Origin: Deltaproteobacteria bacterium
Lineage (GTDB): Bacteria; Desulfobacterota; Desulfobaccia; Desulfobaccales; 0-14-0-80-60-11
Reading direction: 5' to 3'
DNA: 64,000 bases
NCBI GenBank assembly: GCA_021813445.1
Contig: JAKAKP010000043.1
Span: 47,605 to 111,604, forward strand
Shown here: positions 57,187-64,000 of the stretch, piece by piece
Position numbering within the stretch: the stretch's first letter is position 1
Layout of the letters: each line of letters begins with the position of its first letter
Translations under genes and position numbers: made by a program
Notes under the pieces: model-generated
What the model was told of the DNA's origin: nothing
Databases searched by the model: none
The model's input: the letters and a program-made list of their open reading frames with translations, nothing else

Positions 57187-59706
57187 TCAAGCCAACATTT
57201 TCAAATACCGCACCGGACTGAAAGAGAGGGCCTCCGCCAGCTCGATGAGCAACCGGGTGAGGGACCTGGCTTTGGGGTCCGCCGCGGCCCGGGCCGCCAG
57301 CTTGGGAAAGCGTTCCTCCATTAAGATGAAAAGCCGGTTTTGGGTTTCGGTCAATTCCAGGGTGATGGGAATCTGACCCATCAGTCCCACGAATTGCTTC
57401 AGGCCAGAGGCCTTGGCCGTGGTAAAATCCGTGGCCAGATCCTGAAGATGGCGGTCTAAAATGCGCCCGAGAATCTGCGCTCCCCGCATTGACTCCAGCT
57501 TCAACCCTAGTAGAACCCCTTCCTGAACCAATTCCAGGAGCTCTTCGGCAATGATGGTCGAGCTCGGGTCTAGTTCCAGCTTTGTAAGGAGGTCCACCAG
57601 CACATGATTGAGGGTGATTTCCCCGGCGGCCTGAAAGAGGCGGGGCAGGGGCAGCCCTTCTGCGGCCATGGCTTTTAATAGGGGCCTGGCTTCCTCGAAG
57701 TTGTGGGCAATGACGCTCAGGGCTTCTTCCATATTATGGCGCAGCAGGTCTTGGAAGATTTCGTGTTTCTCCTCCAGGAACATATCGTGGAAGGAGTAAT
57801 AGCGTTCTCCCAGACGCCGGGCCATGGAAGCGACCAGGTCTTCAGGGGTGTTTTCCAGCACTTGAAAGAGTTCCTGTTTCAGGGTGTGAAAATCTTGGAG
57901 CGCGGTGCTGGGCATGATTTGCGTGCGGTAGAGGTAGCTCCCCATAAAGACCGTGAAAAAATTGAGAAGCTGATTCTTAAGAGTTGTGCCCGAAGTGAGG
58001 CGGAGCCGCCCCGCTCCCATGATCAAAGAGCCCTGAGCCCTTTCATCCACCTCCAGGGTTTCCACCCGGAAGTGGTAAATACTGGTGGGGCACTGCCTTT
58101 CCCGCTCCTTAAGCCAGGTGATGGCCCATTGGTTCACCACCTTGGGGAAGTCCACCACCAGGGGTTTGATTTTCTGGAGATAAAGATCCTGGCCGCTGCC
58201 CGCACCGGGAAGATTACTCACAGCCTGCTCCAGGTATTGCAGAAAAGGGACCTCCAGGACCTCGGAGGTGAAGTCCTGGCCCAGTTGCAGGGCCCGGGCC
58301 GCGTACTTCAACACCTGGAGGGTCTCCAGGCCCGCAAGGTCGGCGAAAAACCAGCCGCAACTGGTGTACATCAGCAGGGCGTGACGCTCCATCTCCAGCA
58401 GCTTCAGGGCCGGCACCCAGTCGTTCCGGTCCAGGCCCGGGGCCCTTTCCTGGGCGAAGAACCGGGCCAGAGTTTCGGGAGTGCGCTCCAGGAGCACCTG
58501 AATGTAGGCATTGCGGGCCTCCCAGGGGTCCCGGAGATATTTTTGCCCTTGGGACTCAAAGATTTCGGCCAGACGTTCATTTAAGAAGTCAAAGGACTCC
58601 CGTAGAGGCGCGCGCCACCTCTGGTTCCAGGTGGGCTGGCCGCCGGTGGAACAGCCGCAATCCGAGCGCCAGCGCTCCACTCCATGGGCGCAGCTCCAGG
58701 AGCTGCCAGCCCCGGTGGGGCCCAGATAGAGCTCCACCTCCATCTGGGGGGGAGCCATCTCCAGGAACGCGGCATAGTTGCTGAGCTGGAAACCTTTATG
58801 GGGCAGGGCCTGGGTCAGGGCGTGGGCCAGGGCCAGTTCCCCGAATTTTTTATGATGCCCGTAATTTTCCCCGTCCGTGGCCACGTGTAAAATCTGGGGG
58901 CGGGGGGTGGAAGCGGAGAAACCTTCCGTCAGGCGCTCCGCCAAACGGTTGCTGTCCTGGAGGAGATCCCCGAAGCTGATGTCCGCAGCCGTGGCGCCGT
59001 TATAAAAAAGGACCTCGATATACTGCCTCTTGCCAGGATTGCCCTCTCCGCCCGGCAAGTAGCAGCGGTAAGCCTGGGTGGTGTCCAGGGTATGGGCCTG
59101 CACCCGTTCCCAGGGGCCTCCGGCCAGGGGCCGCACCCGCGCGGCCTGGAAGGGTGAAAGGATGACGAACTTCAGGCCGTGTTGCGCCAGGGCGGCCAAG
59201 GTGGGGAGATTGACCGCGGTCTCCGGCAGCCACATGGATTCAGCGGGCCTTTGAAAACGGTGGGCAAAGTCTTTGAGTCCCCAGACAATCTGGGTCTCCC
59301 GGTCCCTGGGGGTGGCCAGCGGCAGGATGGTGTGGTTATAGGCCTGGGCAATGGCGTTGCCGTGACCCAGCCGGGCCAGACTGCGACGGTCCGCATCCAG
59401 GACGCGGCGGTAGGCCAGGGGGGCCTTGGCCTCCAGCCAGCTCAAGAGGGTGGGGCCATAGTTGAAGCTGATGAATTGGTAATTGTTGATAATGTCCAGG
59501 ATGCGATGCTGGCCGTCGAAGATGCGGGCGCAGCCGTTGGGGGTATAACATTCCGCATTGATGCGGGTGTTCCAATCATGGTAGGGCGCGGCGCTGGTCT
59601 CCACCTCGATTTGCTCGATCCAGGGGTTTTCCCGGGGGGGCTGATAAAAATGGCCGTGGATGACCACGTAGCCTTGGGCGGTTTTCTTGGCAGACAAAGG
59701 AGGCAT
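57187..59706 (-). CDS. GH57-family glycoside hydrolase-like protein (DUF3536)
   Basis: This large cytoplasmic protein of about 839 residues has an N-terminal GH57 domain: YVVIHGHFYQPPRENPWIEQ, YHDWNTRINAECYTPNGCAR, FNYGPTLLSWLEAKAP, SMWLPETAVNLPTLAALAQH and the segment LHVATDGENYGHHKKFGELA, followed by a DUF3536 region to the end. GH57 members include alpha-amylases, branching enzymes and amylopullulanases, so an alpha-glucan or related substrate is likely. There is no signal peptide. ATG 59706 (gggaaa upstream) is preferred over GTG 59721. It precedes gmhA on the same strand. Confidence 0.92.
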   Translation of the reverse strand: MPPLSAKKTAQGYVVIHGHFYQPPRENPWIEQIEVETSAAPYHDWNTRINAECYTPNGCARIFDGQHRILDIINNYQFISFNYGPTLLSWLEAKAPLAYRRVLDADRRSLARLGHGNAIAQAYNHTILPLATPRDRETQIVWGLKDFAHRFQRPAESMWLPETAVNLPTLAALAQHGLKFVILSPFQAARVRPLAGGPWERVQAHTLDTTQAYRCYLPGGEGNPGKRQYIEVLFYNGATAADISFGDLLQDSNRLAERLTEGFSASTPRPQILHVATDGENYGHHKKFGELALAHALTQALPHKGFQLSNYAAFLEMAPPQMEVELYLGPTGAGSSWSCAHGVERWRSDCGCSTGGQPTWNQRWRAPLRESFDFLNERLAEIFESQGQKYLRDPWEARNAYIQVLLERTPETLARFFAQERAPGLDRNDWVPALKLLEMERHALLMYTSCGWFFADLAGLETLQVLKYAARALQLGQDFTSEVLEVPFLQYLEQAVSNLPGAGSGQDLYLQKIKPLVVDFPKVVNQWAITWLKERERQCPTSIYHFRVETLEVDERAQGSLIMGAGRLRLTSGTTLKNQLLNFFTVFMGSYLYRTQIMPSTALQDFHTLKQELFQVLENTPEDLVASMARRLGERYYSFHDMFLEEKHEIFQDLLRHNMEEALSVIAHNFEEARPLLKAMAAEGLPLPRLFQAAGEITLNHVLVDLLTKLELDPSSTIIAEELLELVQEGVLLGLKLESMRGAQILGRILDRHLQDLATDFTTAKASGLKQFVGLMGQIPITLELTETQNRLFILMEERFPKLAARAAADPKARSLTRLLIELAEALSFSPVRYLKMLA

Positions 59707-59823
59707 ATTTTTTTCCCGCACAGCGTAAATTGGGACATCTTAATCCGGCCCGGGATTCCTGTCAATTACCGGCTCGGCAGTTGCTCCCCAGAGGAAAAAA
59801 TAACCGGCGATCCACCGTACATC

Positions 59824-59851
59824 TTGACAAGATGGGAAAACCAGATATTAT
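59824..59851 (+). promoter_or_regulatory. Sigma-70-like promoter of the rplU operon
   Basis: TTGACA (59824-59829) and TATTAT (59846-59851) are separated by 16 bases. They lie about 35 bases before the rplU start in the gap between divergent genes. The -35 hexamer is a perfect consensus. Confidence 0.7.
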
Positions 59852-59885
59852 TAACAGTCTATCGGTAATTTAGCAGGAGGCTAAA

Positions 59886-60194
59886 GTGTACGCCATTATT
59901 CAAACCGGCGGCAAACAATATCGGGTCTCCCCGGGCGATGTCCTCCGGGTGGAGCGGCTCCCCGGCGAGCGGGGTGGGGAAGTGGTTTTGGACCAGGTGC
60001 TGATGGTGGGCGGCGAGGAAGTTCGGGTCGGCCAGCCGTTAGTGGCCAACGCCAGCGTCAAGGGCCAGATATTGCGGCAGGGCCAGGGCAAAAAGATCCT
60101 GGTGTATAAGAAGAAGCGCCGTAAGGGTTACCGGCGCAAACAGGGGCACCGGCAGCTTTATACGGCCCTGCAGATTCAAGAGATTCTTTTATAA
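59886..60194 (+). CDS. rplU: 50S ribosomal protein L21
   Basis: This 102-residue L21 begins [20 protein letters not shown] and ends with the basic rRNA-binding segment [20 protein letters not shown]. The start is a GTG with an excellent aggaggctaaa site. It leads rplU-rpmA-obg-proB, an order common in bacteria. Confidence 0.98.
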   Translation: MYAIIQTGGKQYRVSPGDVLRVERLPGERGGEVVLDQVLMVGGEEVRVGQPLVANASVKGQILRQGQGKKILVYKKKRRKGYRRKQGHRQLYTALQIQEILL

Positions 60195-60206
60195 GGGACT
60201 AGAACC

Positions 60207-60464
60207 ATGGCACATAAAAAAGCGGGCGGCAGTTCCCGGAACGGCCGGGACAGCGCCGGCAAACGCCGGGGCGTCAAGCGGTTTGCCGGGCAAACGGTGC
60301 TGGCCGGCACGATTCTGGTGCGCCAGGTGGGCACCCGCATTCATCCCGGAAACAACGTGGGCCTGGGCCGGGATTTCACCCTGTTCGCCAAGATCGACGG
60401 GGTGGTGGCCTTTGAGGCTTTCGGCAAAGATCGCAAACGGGTCAGCGTTTATCCCCCAGCTTGA
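60207..60464 (+). CDS. rpmA: 50S ribosomal protein L27
   Basis: This 85-residue L27 has [40 protein letters not shown] and [20 protein letters not shown]. The N-terminus starts directly with AHKKAG as in most Gram-negatives, so no protease-processed extension is present. A gggactagaacc site precedes the ATG. The TGA overlaps the obg start (TTGA). Confidence 0.98.
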   Translation: MAHKKAGGSSRNGRDSAGKRRGVKRFAGQTVLAGTILVRQVGTRIHPGNNVGLGRDFTLFAKIDGVVAFEAFGKDRKRVSVYPPA

Positions 60465-61504
60465 AATCCTTTCCCGATGAGGCGGAGATCACCGTCCGGG
60501 GCGGCGCCGGGGGAGCCGGCTGCGTCAGTTTTCTAAGGGCGCGGCACCGGCCCCAGGGGCGGCCCGACGGCGGGGACGGCGGCAGAGGCGGCGACGTGAT
60601 CCTGGAGGCCGCGGCCGGCACCCGCACTCTCAGCCTTTTTAGGCGGCGCAAAATCTTCCAGGCGGACAAAGGCGGCCGCGGCCAGGGCCAGGACCGCCAC
60701 GGCAAGAACGGCTCCCCCCTCATTATCTACGTACCCCAAGGCACTCTCATCTCTCAGCCCGACAGCGGCGCCTTGCTGGCGGAACTCCTCGCACCCGGGG
60801 AGCGCCTGGTGGTAGCCCGGGGCGGCCGGGGCGGCAAAGGCAACGCTCATTTCGTCTCATCCCGACTCCGCTCCCCCCGCTTCGCCCAACCCGGGGAACC
60901 GGGCACGGAGCAGCGCCTGCGCCTGGAGCTGCAAATCCTGGCGGACGTGGGCCTGGTGGGCGCGCCCAATGCCGGGAAAACCACGCTTCTCAAGGCCCTC
61001 ACCGCGTCCCAGGCCCGGGTGGGCGCCTTCCCCTTTACCACCCTAAGTCCCCAATTAGGAGCCCTGAGCGGGGAGGATTTGCAGGAACCATTGATCCTGG
61101 CGGAGATTCCCGGCCTGATCCCCGGGGCCCACCTGGGCAAGGGCCTGGGGCACCGCTTTTTGCGGCACATCAAGCGCACCCGGCTCCTGGTCCTGGTCAT
61201 CGATTTAAGCGGCGTGGACCCGGAGCGGCCCCTGGCGCCGCTCAAGCAACTGGACGAGGAGATGGACGCCTTCGATGCCGCGCTCGCAGCCCGGCCGCGC
61301 CTGGTGGTCTTGAGTAAAACGGACCTGCTGCCCCCGGATTTTCCCAGGGACGCGGTGGTCCGGGCCTATGAGGACCAGGGCTTGCGGGTCTTCACGGTTT
61401 CCGCCAAGTCCGGGGAAGGCATCCCCCTCCTGCGCCAGACCCTCTGGGCAGAGGCGGCGCGGTCGGAGTTCCCGCCTGAGGCGGAGGATCCTCCTCCCTT
61501 CTGA
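60461..61504 (+). CDS. obg: Obg/CgtA GTPase
   Basis: This ribosome-assembly and stress GTPase has 347 residues. The N-terminal Obg domain is glycine-rich ([38 protein letters not shown]). The G domain has P-loop [15 protein letters not shown]2 [11 protein letters not shown]3 [18 protein letters not shown] (Asp of DxPG is Glu here) and G4 LSKTDLL. The extra C-terminal domain is short. The start is a TTG overlapping the rpmA stop, and translation is probably coupled. Confidence 0.96.
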   Translation: MKSFPDEAEITVRGGAGGAGCVSFLRARHRPQGRPDGGDGGRGGDVILEAAAGTRTLSLFRRRKIFQADKGGRGQGQDRHGKNGSPLIIYVPQGTLISQPDSGALLAELLAPGERLVVARGGRGGKGNAHFVSSRLRSPRFAQPGEPGTEQRLRLELQILADVGLVGAPNAGKTTLLKALTASQARVGAFPFTTLSPQLGALSGEDLQEPLILAEIPGLIPGAHLGKGLGHRFLRHIKRTRLLVLVIDLSGVDPERPLAPLKQLDEEMDAFDAALAARPRLVVLSKTDLLPPDFPRDAVVRAYEDQGLRVFTVSAKSGEGIPLLRQTLWAEAARSEFPPEAEDPPPF

Positions 61505-61941
61505 TGCCATGTCGCAATCAATAGGTATTAAACTGTAGGGGCGGACCCATGTATCCGCCCCTGTGCGCCCAAACGCCGCGGCGTCTTAATTCTATGGTAA
61601 CCTTGATCCAGGGGGTTCGGAGGATAAGGTTTTTGCGGGCGCCTGGGGGGCACACACGGGTGCCCCCCTACAAAACTTCCGCGGTTTGACTGCAACTTAG
61701 TATGAGACGGCCGCAGATCAGATAAAATACACTCTGCTCGGCGGCTAACCCCGAAAATTCCCTACCAAAAATTTGCAGATGAAGGCATACTAGAAAAGAT
61801 AGACCCAAACCCCACTCCCATGTCCCTTCGGAGCAAGTAGTTTTAAATATATGCGGGTTGGCGAGGGGGGTGTGGGGGGAGGGGCAGGGTCCTCAGGACC
61901 CTGGCTCCTCCCCCCGCAAAACCTCTGCAAGTCATTTACTT
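61505..61941. other. Repeat-filled gap between obg and proB (no gene)
   Basis: This 437-base region contains a GTAGGGGCGGAcccatgtATCCGCCCC palindrome (61535-61563), a ggtgccccccta/taggggcgg-like remnant near 61650-61670, an AT-rich stretch around 61720-61850, and a GGGGGAGGGGCAGGGTCC/GGACCCTGGCTCCTCCCCC palindrome (61875-61916) ending 26 bases before the proB start. No RNA gene or riboswitch was recognised. Confidence 0.6.
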
Positions 61942-63075
61942 ATGAAATCAATGCGCCAAAAATATCTGGGCAAGGCCAAGCGGGTGGTGCTGAAGCTGGG
62001 AAGCGCGGTGCTCACCGCCGCGGAAGGCCTCAATCTGCCCCTGATCCAACGGCTGGTGGGAGAAATCGCGGCCTTGGGAGAGGACCGCGATTTTATCCTG
62101 GTCTCTTCCGGGGCCATTGCCGCGGGCTTACGCAAACTGGGAATGGCTGAGCGCCCCACCGGTATGCCCCAGCAGCAGGCGGTGGCCGCCGCGGGCCAGA
62201 GCATCTTGATGCACGTCTACGAAGAGGCCTTTGCCGCCCACCTCCTGAAAGTGGCCCAGATTCTCCTGACCCACGAAGACCTGGAGTCCCGCAAGCGTTT
62301 CCTGAACGCCCGGAACACCCTGGGCAACCTGGTGGAATGGGGCGTAATCCCCATTATCAACGAAAACGACACGGTGGCCACGGATGAGCTGAAATTCGGG
62401 GACAATGACAACCTGGCTGCGCTAATCTGCAACCTGGTGGACGCGGACCTGCTCCTGATCCTCACCGACATCGACGGCCTCTATGACCGGGACCCCCGCC
62501 AGTTCCCGGAGGCCCGGCTGCTGAGCCAGGTGGAGACCAATGACCCGGTCCTGCTCAAAGCCGCGGGCAAACGGGCCGGGGTCCTGGGCCGGGGAGGCAT
62601 GGTCACCAAGCTCCAGGCGGTGAAAAAGGCCGCAGCCGCGGGCATCCCCACCGTCATCGCCAACGGGTTAATGCCCGGGGTCCTGGACGCGGTCTTCAGC
62701 GGCCGGGAGGTGGGCACCCTCTTCGTGCCCCAGACCCAGAAGCTGAAAAGCCGCCAGTACTGGCTGGCCTACAACGTCACCCCCCAGGGGGCCATCCTGG
62801 TGGACGCAGGCGCGCGGCGGGCCCTGGTGCGCAATAAAAAGAGCCTCTTGCCCGCGGGCATCGTCGAGGTCTTCGGGGGTTTTCGCAAGGGCGCGCCCGT
62901 GCACCTGGTGGACCCGGACGGCCGGCCCTTCGCCATGGGCCTCACCAACTACTCGGCCCGGGACATCAACCGCATCAAAGGCCGCCAGACCCAGGAAATC
63001 GCCCAAGCCCTGGGCCATAAAGACTACGACGAAGTCATCCACCGGGATAATCTGGTGATCTTCCCGGAGATTTGA
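61942..63075 (+). CDS. proB: Glutamate 5-kinase
   Basis: ProB phosphorylates glutamate for proline synthesis. The 377-residue protein has the amino-acid-kinase domain ([95 protein letters not shown]) and a C-terminal PUA domain ([20 protein letters not shown]). The ATG at 61942 ([10 protein letters not shown]) is taken. It has a poor ribosome site, and a second ATG at 61951 is possible. A frame extension to 61858 is made of a repeat. Confidence 0.95.
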   Translation: MKSMRQKYLGKAKRVVLKLGSAVLTAAEGLNLPLIQRLVGEIAALGEDRDFILVSSGAIAAGLRKLGMAERPTGMPQQQAVAAAGQSILMHVYEEAFAAHLLKVAQILLTHEDLESRKRFLNARNTLGNLVEWGVIPIINENDTVATDELKFGDNDNLAALICNLVDADLLLILTDIDGLYDRDPRQFPEARLLSQVETNDPVLLKAAGKRAGVLGRGGMVTKLQAVKKAAAAGIPTVIANGLMPGVLDAVFSGREVGTLFVPQTQKLKSRQYWLAYNVTPQGAILVDAGARRALVRNKKSLLPAGIVEVFGGFRKGAPVHLVDPDGRPFAMGLTNYSARDINRIKGRQTQEIAQALGHKDYDEVIHRDNLVIFPEI

Positions 63076-63086
63076 GGCGGGGAGAA

Positions 63087-63212
63087 ACTCACGCAAAGAC
63101 GCAAAGGCGCAACGACGCAAAATAACTCGTTCCCAAGCTGTGCTTGGGAACGCCATTAGCGGGGGAGCTTAGCTTCCCTTCTATCTGCATTCCCAAGTGC
63201 AACTTGGGAACG
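63087..63212. repeat. Dispersed repeats between proB and the DUF2007-like ORF
   Basis: A run of acgcaaagacgcaaaggcgcaacgacgcaaa (63091-63121) is followed by two palindromes of the CGTTCCCAAGCTgtgCTTGGGAACG type (63128-63152) and CATTCCCAAGTgcaACTTGGGAACG (63188-63212). Confidence 0.7.
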
Positions 63213-63232
63213 AGTCAAATAATGAGGCAAAT

Positions 63233-63703
63233 TTGAACCTCGACGACGCCATCACCATTGAAACCTTTCCCAACCGCATCTCGGCGGAGATGGCCGCGGG
63301 GCTGCTGGAGGCCGAGGGCATCGAGACTTTGATCCTGGCCGATGACGCCGGGGGCACGTATCCCATGCTCCAGTTCATCCGGGGGGTGCGGCTCCTGGTG
63401 GCCCCGGAGGACGAAGCCGAGGCCCGGGAGATTCTGCGGGCCATGGAGGCGGGGCAGGGAGGCGAGGGGGAAGAAGACGCGGACACGGCTGGGACCATTA
63501 TTCCTTTCCAGAAAAGAGACCCCGGCGAAAGTCCTCTGGATTGTCATTCTGGGGGAGAGGAACGACCGAAGAATCTCAACGATAGCCACGAAATACGAGA
63601 TTCTTCACTCCGCTGCGCTTCGTTCAGAATGACAGAAGAGGTGCTTTCCCAGGGTGCTCAGAAGAAGAACTTTGTGCCAGCGAAAAATCGATTGGAGCAA
63701 CGG
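63233..63703 (+). CDS. DUF2007-like small protein, reading frame open into proA
   Basis: From TTG 63233 (gagg five bases upstream) the frame encodes a DUF2007-type domain of about 70 residues: ITIETFPNRISAEMAAGLLE, AEGIETLILADDAGGTYPML, GVRLLVAPEDEAEAREILRA. The domain is followed by an acidic linker. No stop follows. The frame crosses a dispersed palindrome (63541-63636, translated as HSGGEERPKNLNDSHEIRDS...) and continues in the proA frame, so a DUF2007-ProA fusion polypeptide is possible. Alternatively proA is started separately at 63704. DUF2007 proteins are predicted signal-transducing or small regulatory domains of unknown role. Confidence 0.75.
63541..63636. repeat. TGTCATTCTGGGGGAG ... 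CGTTCAGAATGACA palindrome, read as coding
   Basis: The arms ttgtcattctgggggagaggaacga and tcgttcagaatgaca, with inner arms gaatctc/gagattc, form a long palindrome. It is the same family as the inner element at 11816-11871. Here it lies in frame between the DUF2007-like domain and proA and contains no stop in that frame. Confidence 0.75.
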
Positions 63704-64000
63704 ATGGATATACCCCAAGTAATTCAGCAGATGGCCCGGGAGGCCAGAGTCGCGGCCCGGAAACTGGGCGCCTTGTCCCGGGGGGTGAAAGATCAGGTCA
63801 TCCTCCGGGTGGCGGAACTGCTCCAAGAACAGCAAGAGCGCCTCCAGGCGGAAAACCGCCGGGACGTGGACGCGGCCAAAGAACAGGGAATGGCCGCGGC
63901 CTTCATCGACCGCCTCACCTTGTCGGACAAGGTCATGGCTTCCATGATCAAGGGGCTGAAAGAAGTGGCATTGCTGCCGGACCCGGTGGGCGCGGTCACC
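63704..64000 (+). CDS. proA: Gamma-glutamyl phosphate reductase (5' part, cut by window edge)
   Basis: The first 99 codons of ProA, which reduces glutamyl-5-phosphate to the semialdehyde after ProB. Recognised segments are VIQQMAREARVAARKLGALS, QERLQAENRRDVDAAKEQGM, AAAFIDRLTLSDKVMASMIK and GLKEVALLPDPVG. The ATG at 63704 has a ggagcaacgg site and gives the normal N-terminus, so independent initiation is likely even though the frame is open upstream into the DUF2007-like ORF. The catalytic Cys lies beyond the window. Confidence 0.93.
   Translation, partial: MDIPQVIQQMAREARVAARKLGALSRGVKDQVILRVAELLQEQQERLQAENRRDVDAAKEQGMAAAFIDRLTLSDKVMASMIKGLKEVALLPDPVGAVT

Overview
The window reads as a chromosomal stretch of a GC-rich, anaerobic Gram-negative bacterium, most likely Desulfobacterota (former Deltaproteobacteria). 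This is inferred from the gene content: a stand-alone IMP cyclohydrolase instead of full-length PurH, a tungstate transporter beside a pterin enzyme, a CooF-like ferredoxin with an FAD/NAD oxidoreductase, a fused polyferredoxin, an HpnN-like RND exporter with an MlaC-like partner, outer-membrane barrels and LPS heptose synthesis (gmhA). No rRNA, tRNA, CRISPR array, phage or transposase gene was recognised. The left edge cuts a Lys/Glu-rich ORF and the right edge cuts proA.

Layout. 0.4-12.8 kb, minus strand: merR-like, pheT and guaB (no pheS), ppx/gppA, hpt, ugd, a CHASE2 adenylate cyclase and tupCBA. 12.8-15.5 kb: a cytoplasmic molybdopterin/tungsten oxidoreductase and a ModE-type HTH regulator, which with tupABC form a tungstate island. 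15.7-22.4 kb: hpnN/mlaC (+), two crotonase-fold enzymes (-) and a barrel protein (+). 22.5-29 kb: purH N-terminal enzyme, FAD oxidoreductase and CooF-like ferredoxin, HD-GYP protein, purM and a DUF134 regulator. 29-34.3 kb: purine nucleoside phosphorylase, ridA, a protoglobin-PsiE fusion, a two-gene membrane sensor/histidine kinase unit and era. 34.6-41 kb: lnt-corC-speD, DUF1015, a lone receiver protein and an LPG-synthase-like membrane protein. 41-46 kb: a tetR-tolC-emrA-emrB efflux operon. 46-51 kb: Tat-exported DUF362 protein, a frameshifted QueG-like gene, a NapH/NapG-type fusion and a Nudix hydrolase. 51-60 kb: prs, sfsA, a barrel protein, hemC, an FmdB-like protein, then a gmhA / deoxyhypusine-synthase-like / cyclophilin-like operon with a GH57 protein. 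59.8-64 kb (+): the conserved rplU-rpmA-obg-proB-proA order, with a DUF2007-like ORF between proB and proA.

Purine and PRPP metabolism recurs through the window (guaB, hpt, purH-N, purM, PNP, prs), although the genes are scattered. Envelope functions are also frequent (lnt, gmhA, tolC/emrAB, hpnN/mlaC, barrels).

The most striking overall feature is a dense set of short palindromic dispersed repeats from at least seven families. They sit tightly against genes and in several places have become coding. A heptamer repeat supplies the N-termini of both Era and HemC. Palindromes supply the stop codons or last residues of ppx, emrA, purM and a Nudix gene. One repeat joins a DUF2007-like ORF in frame to proA.
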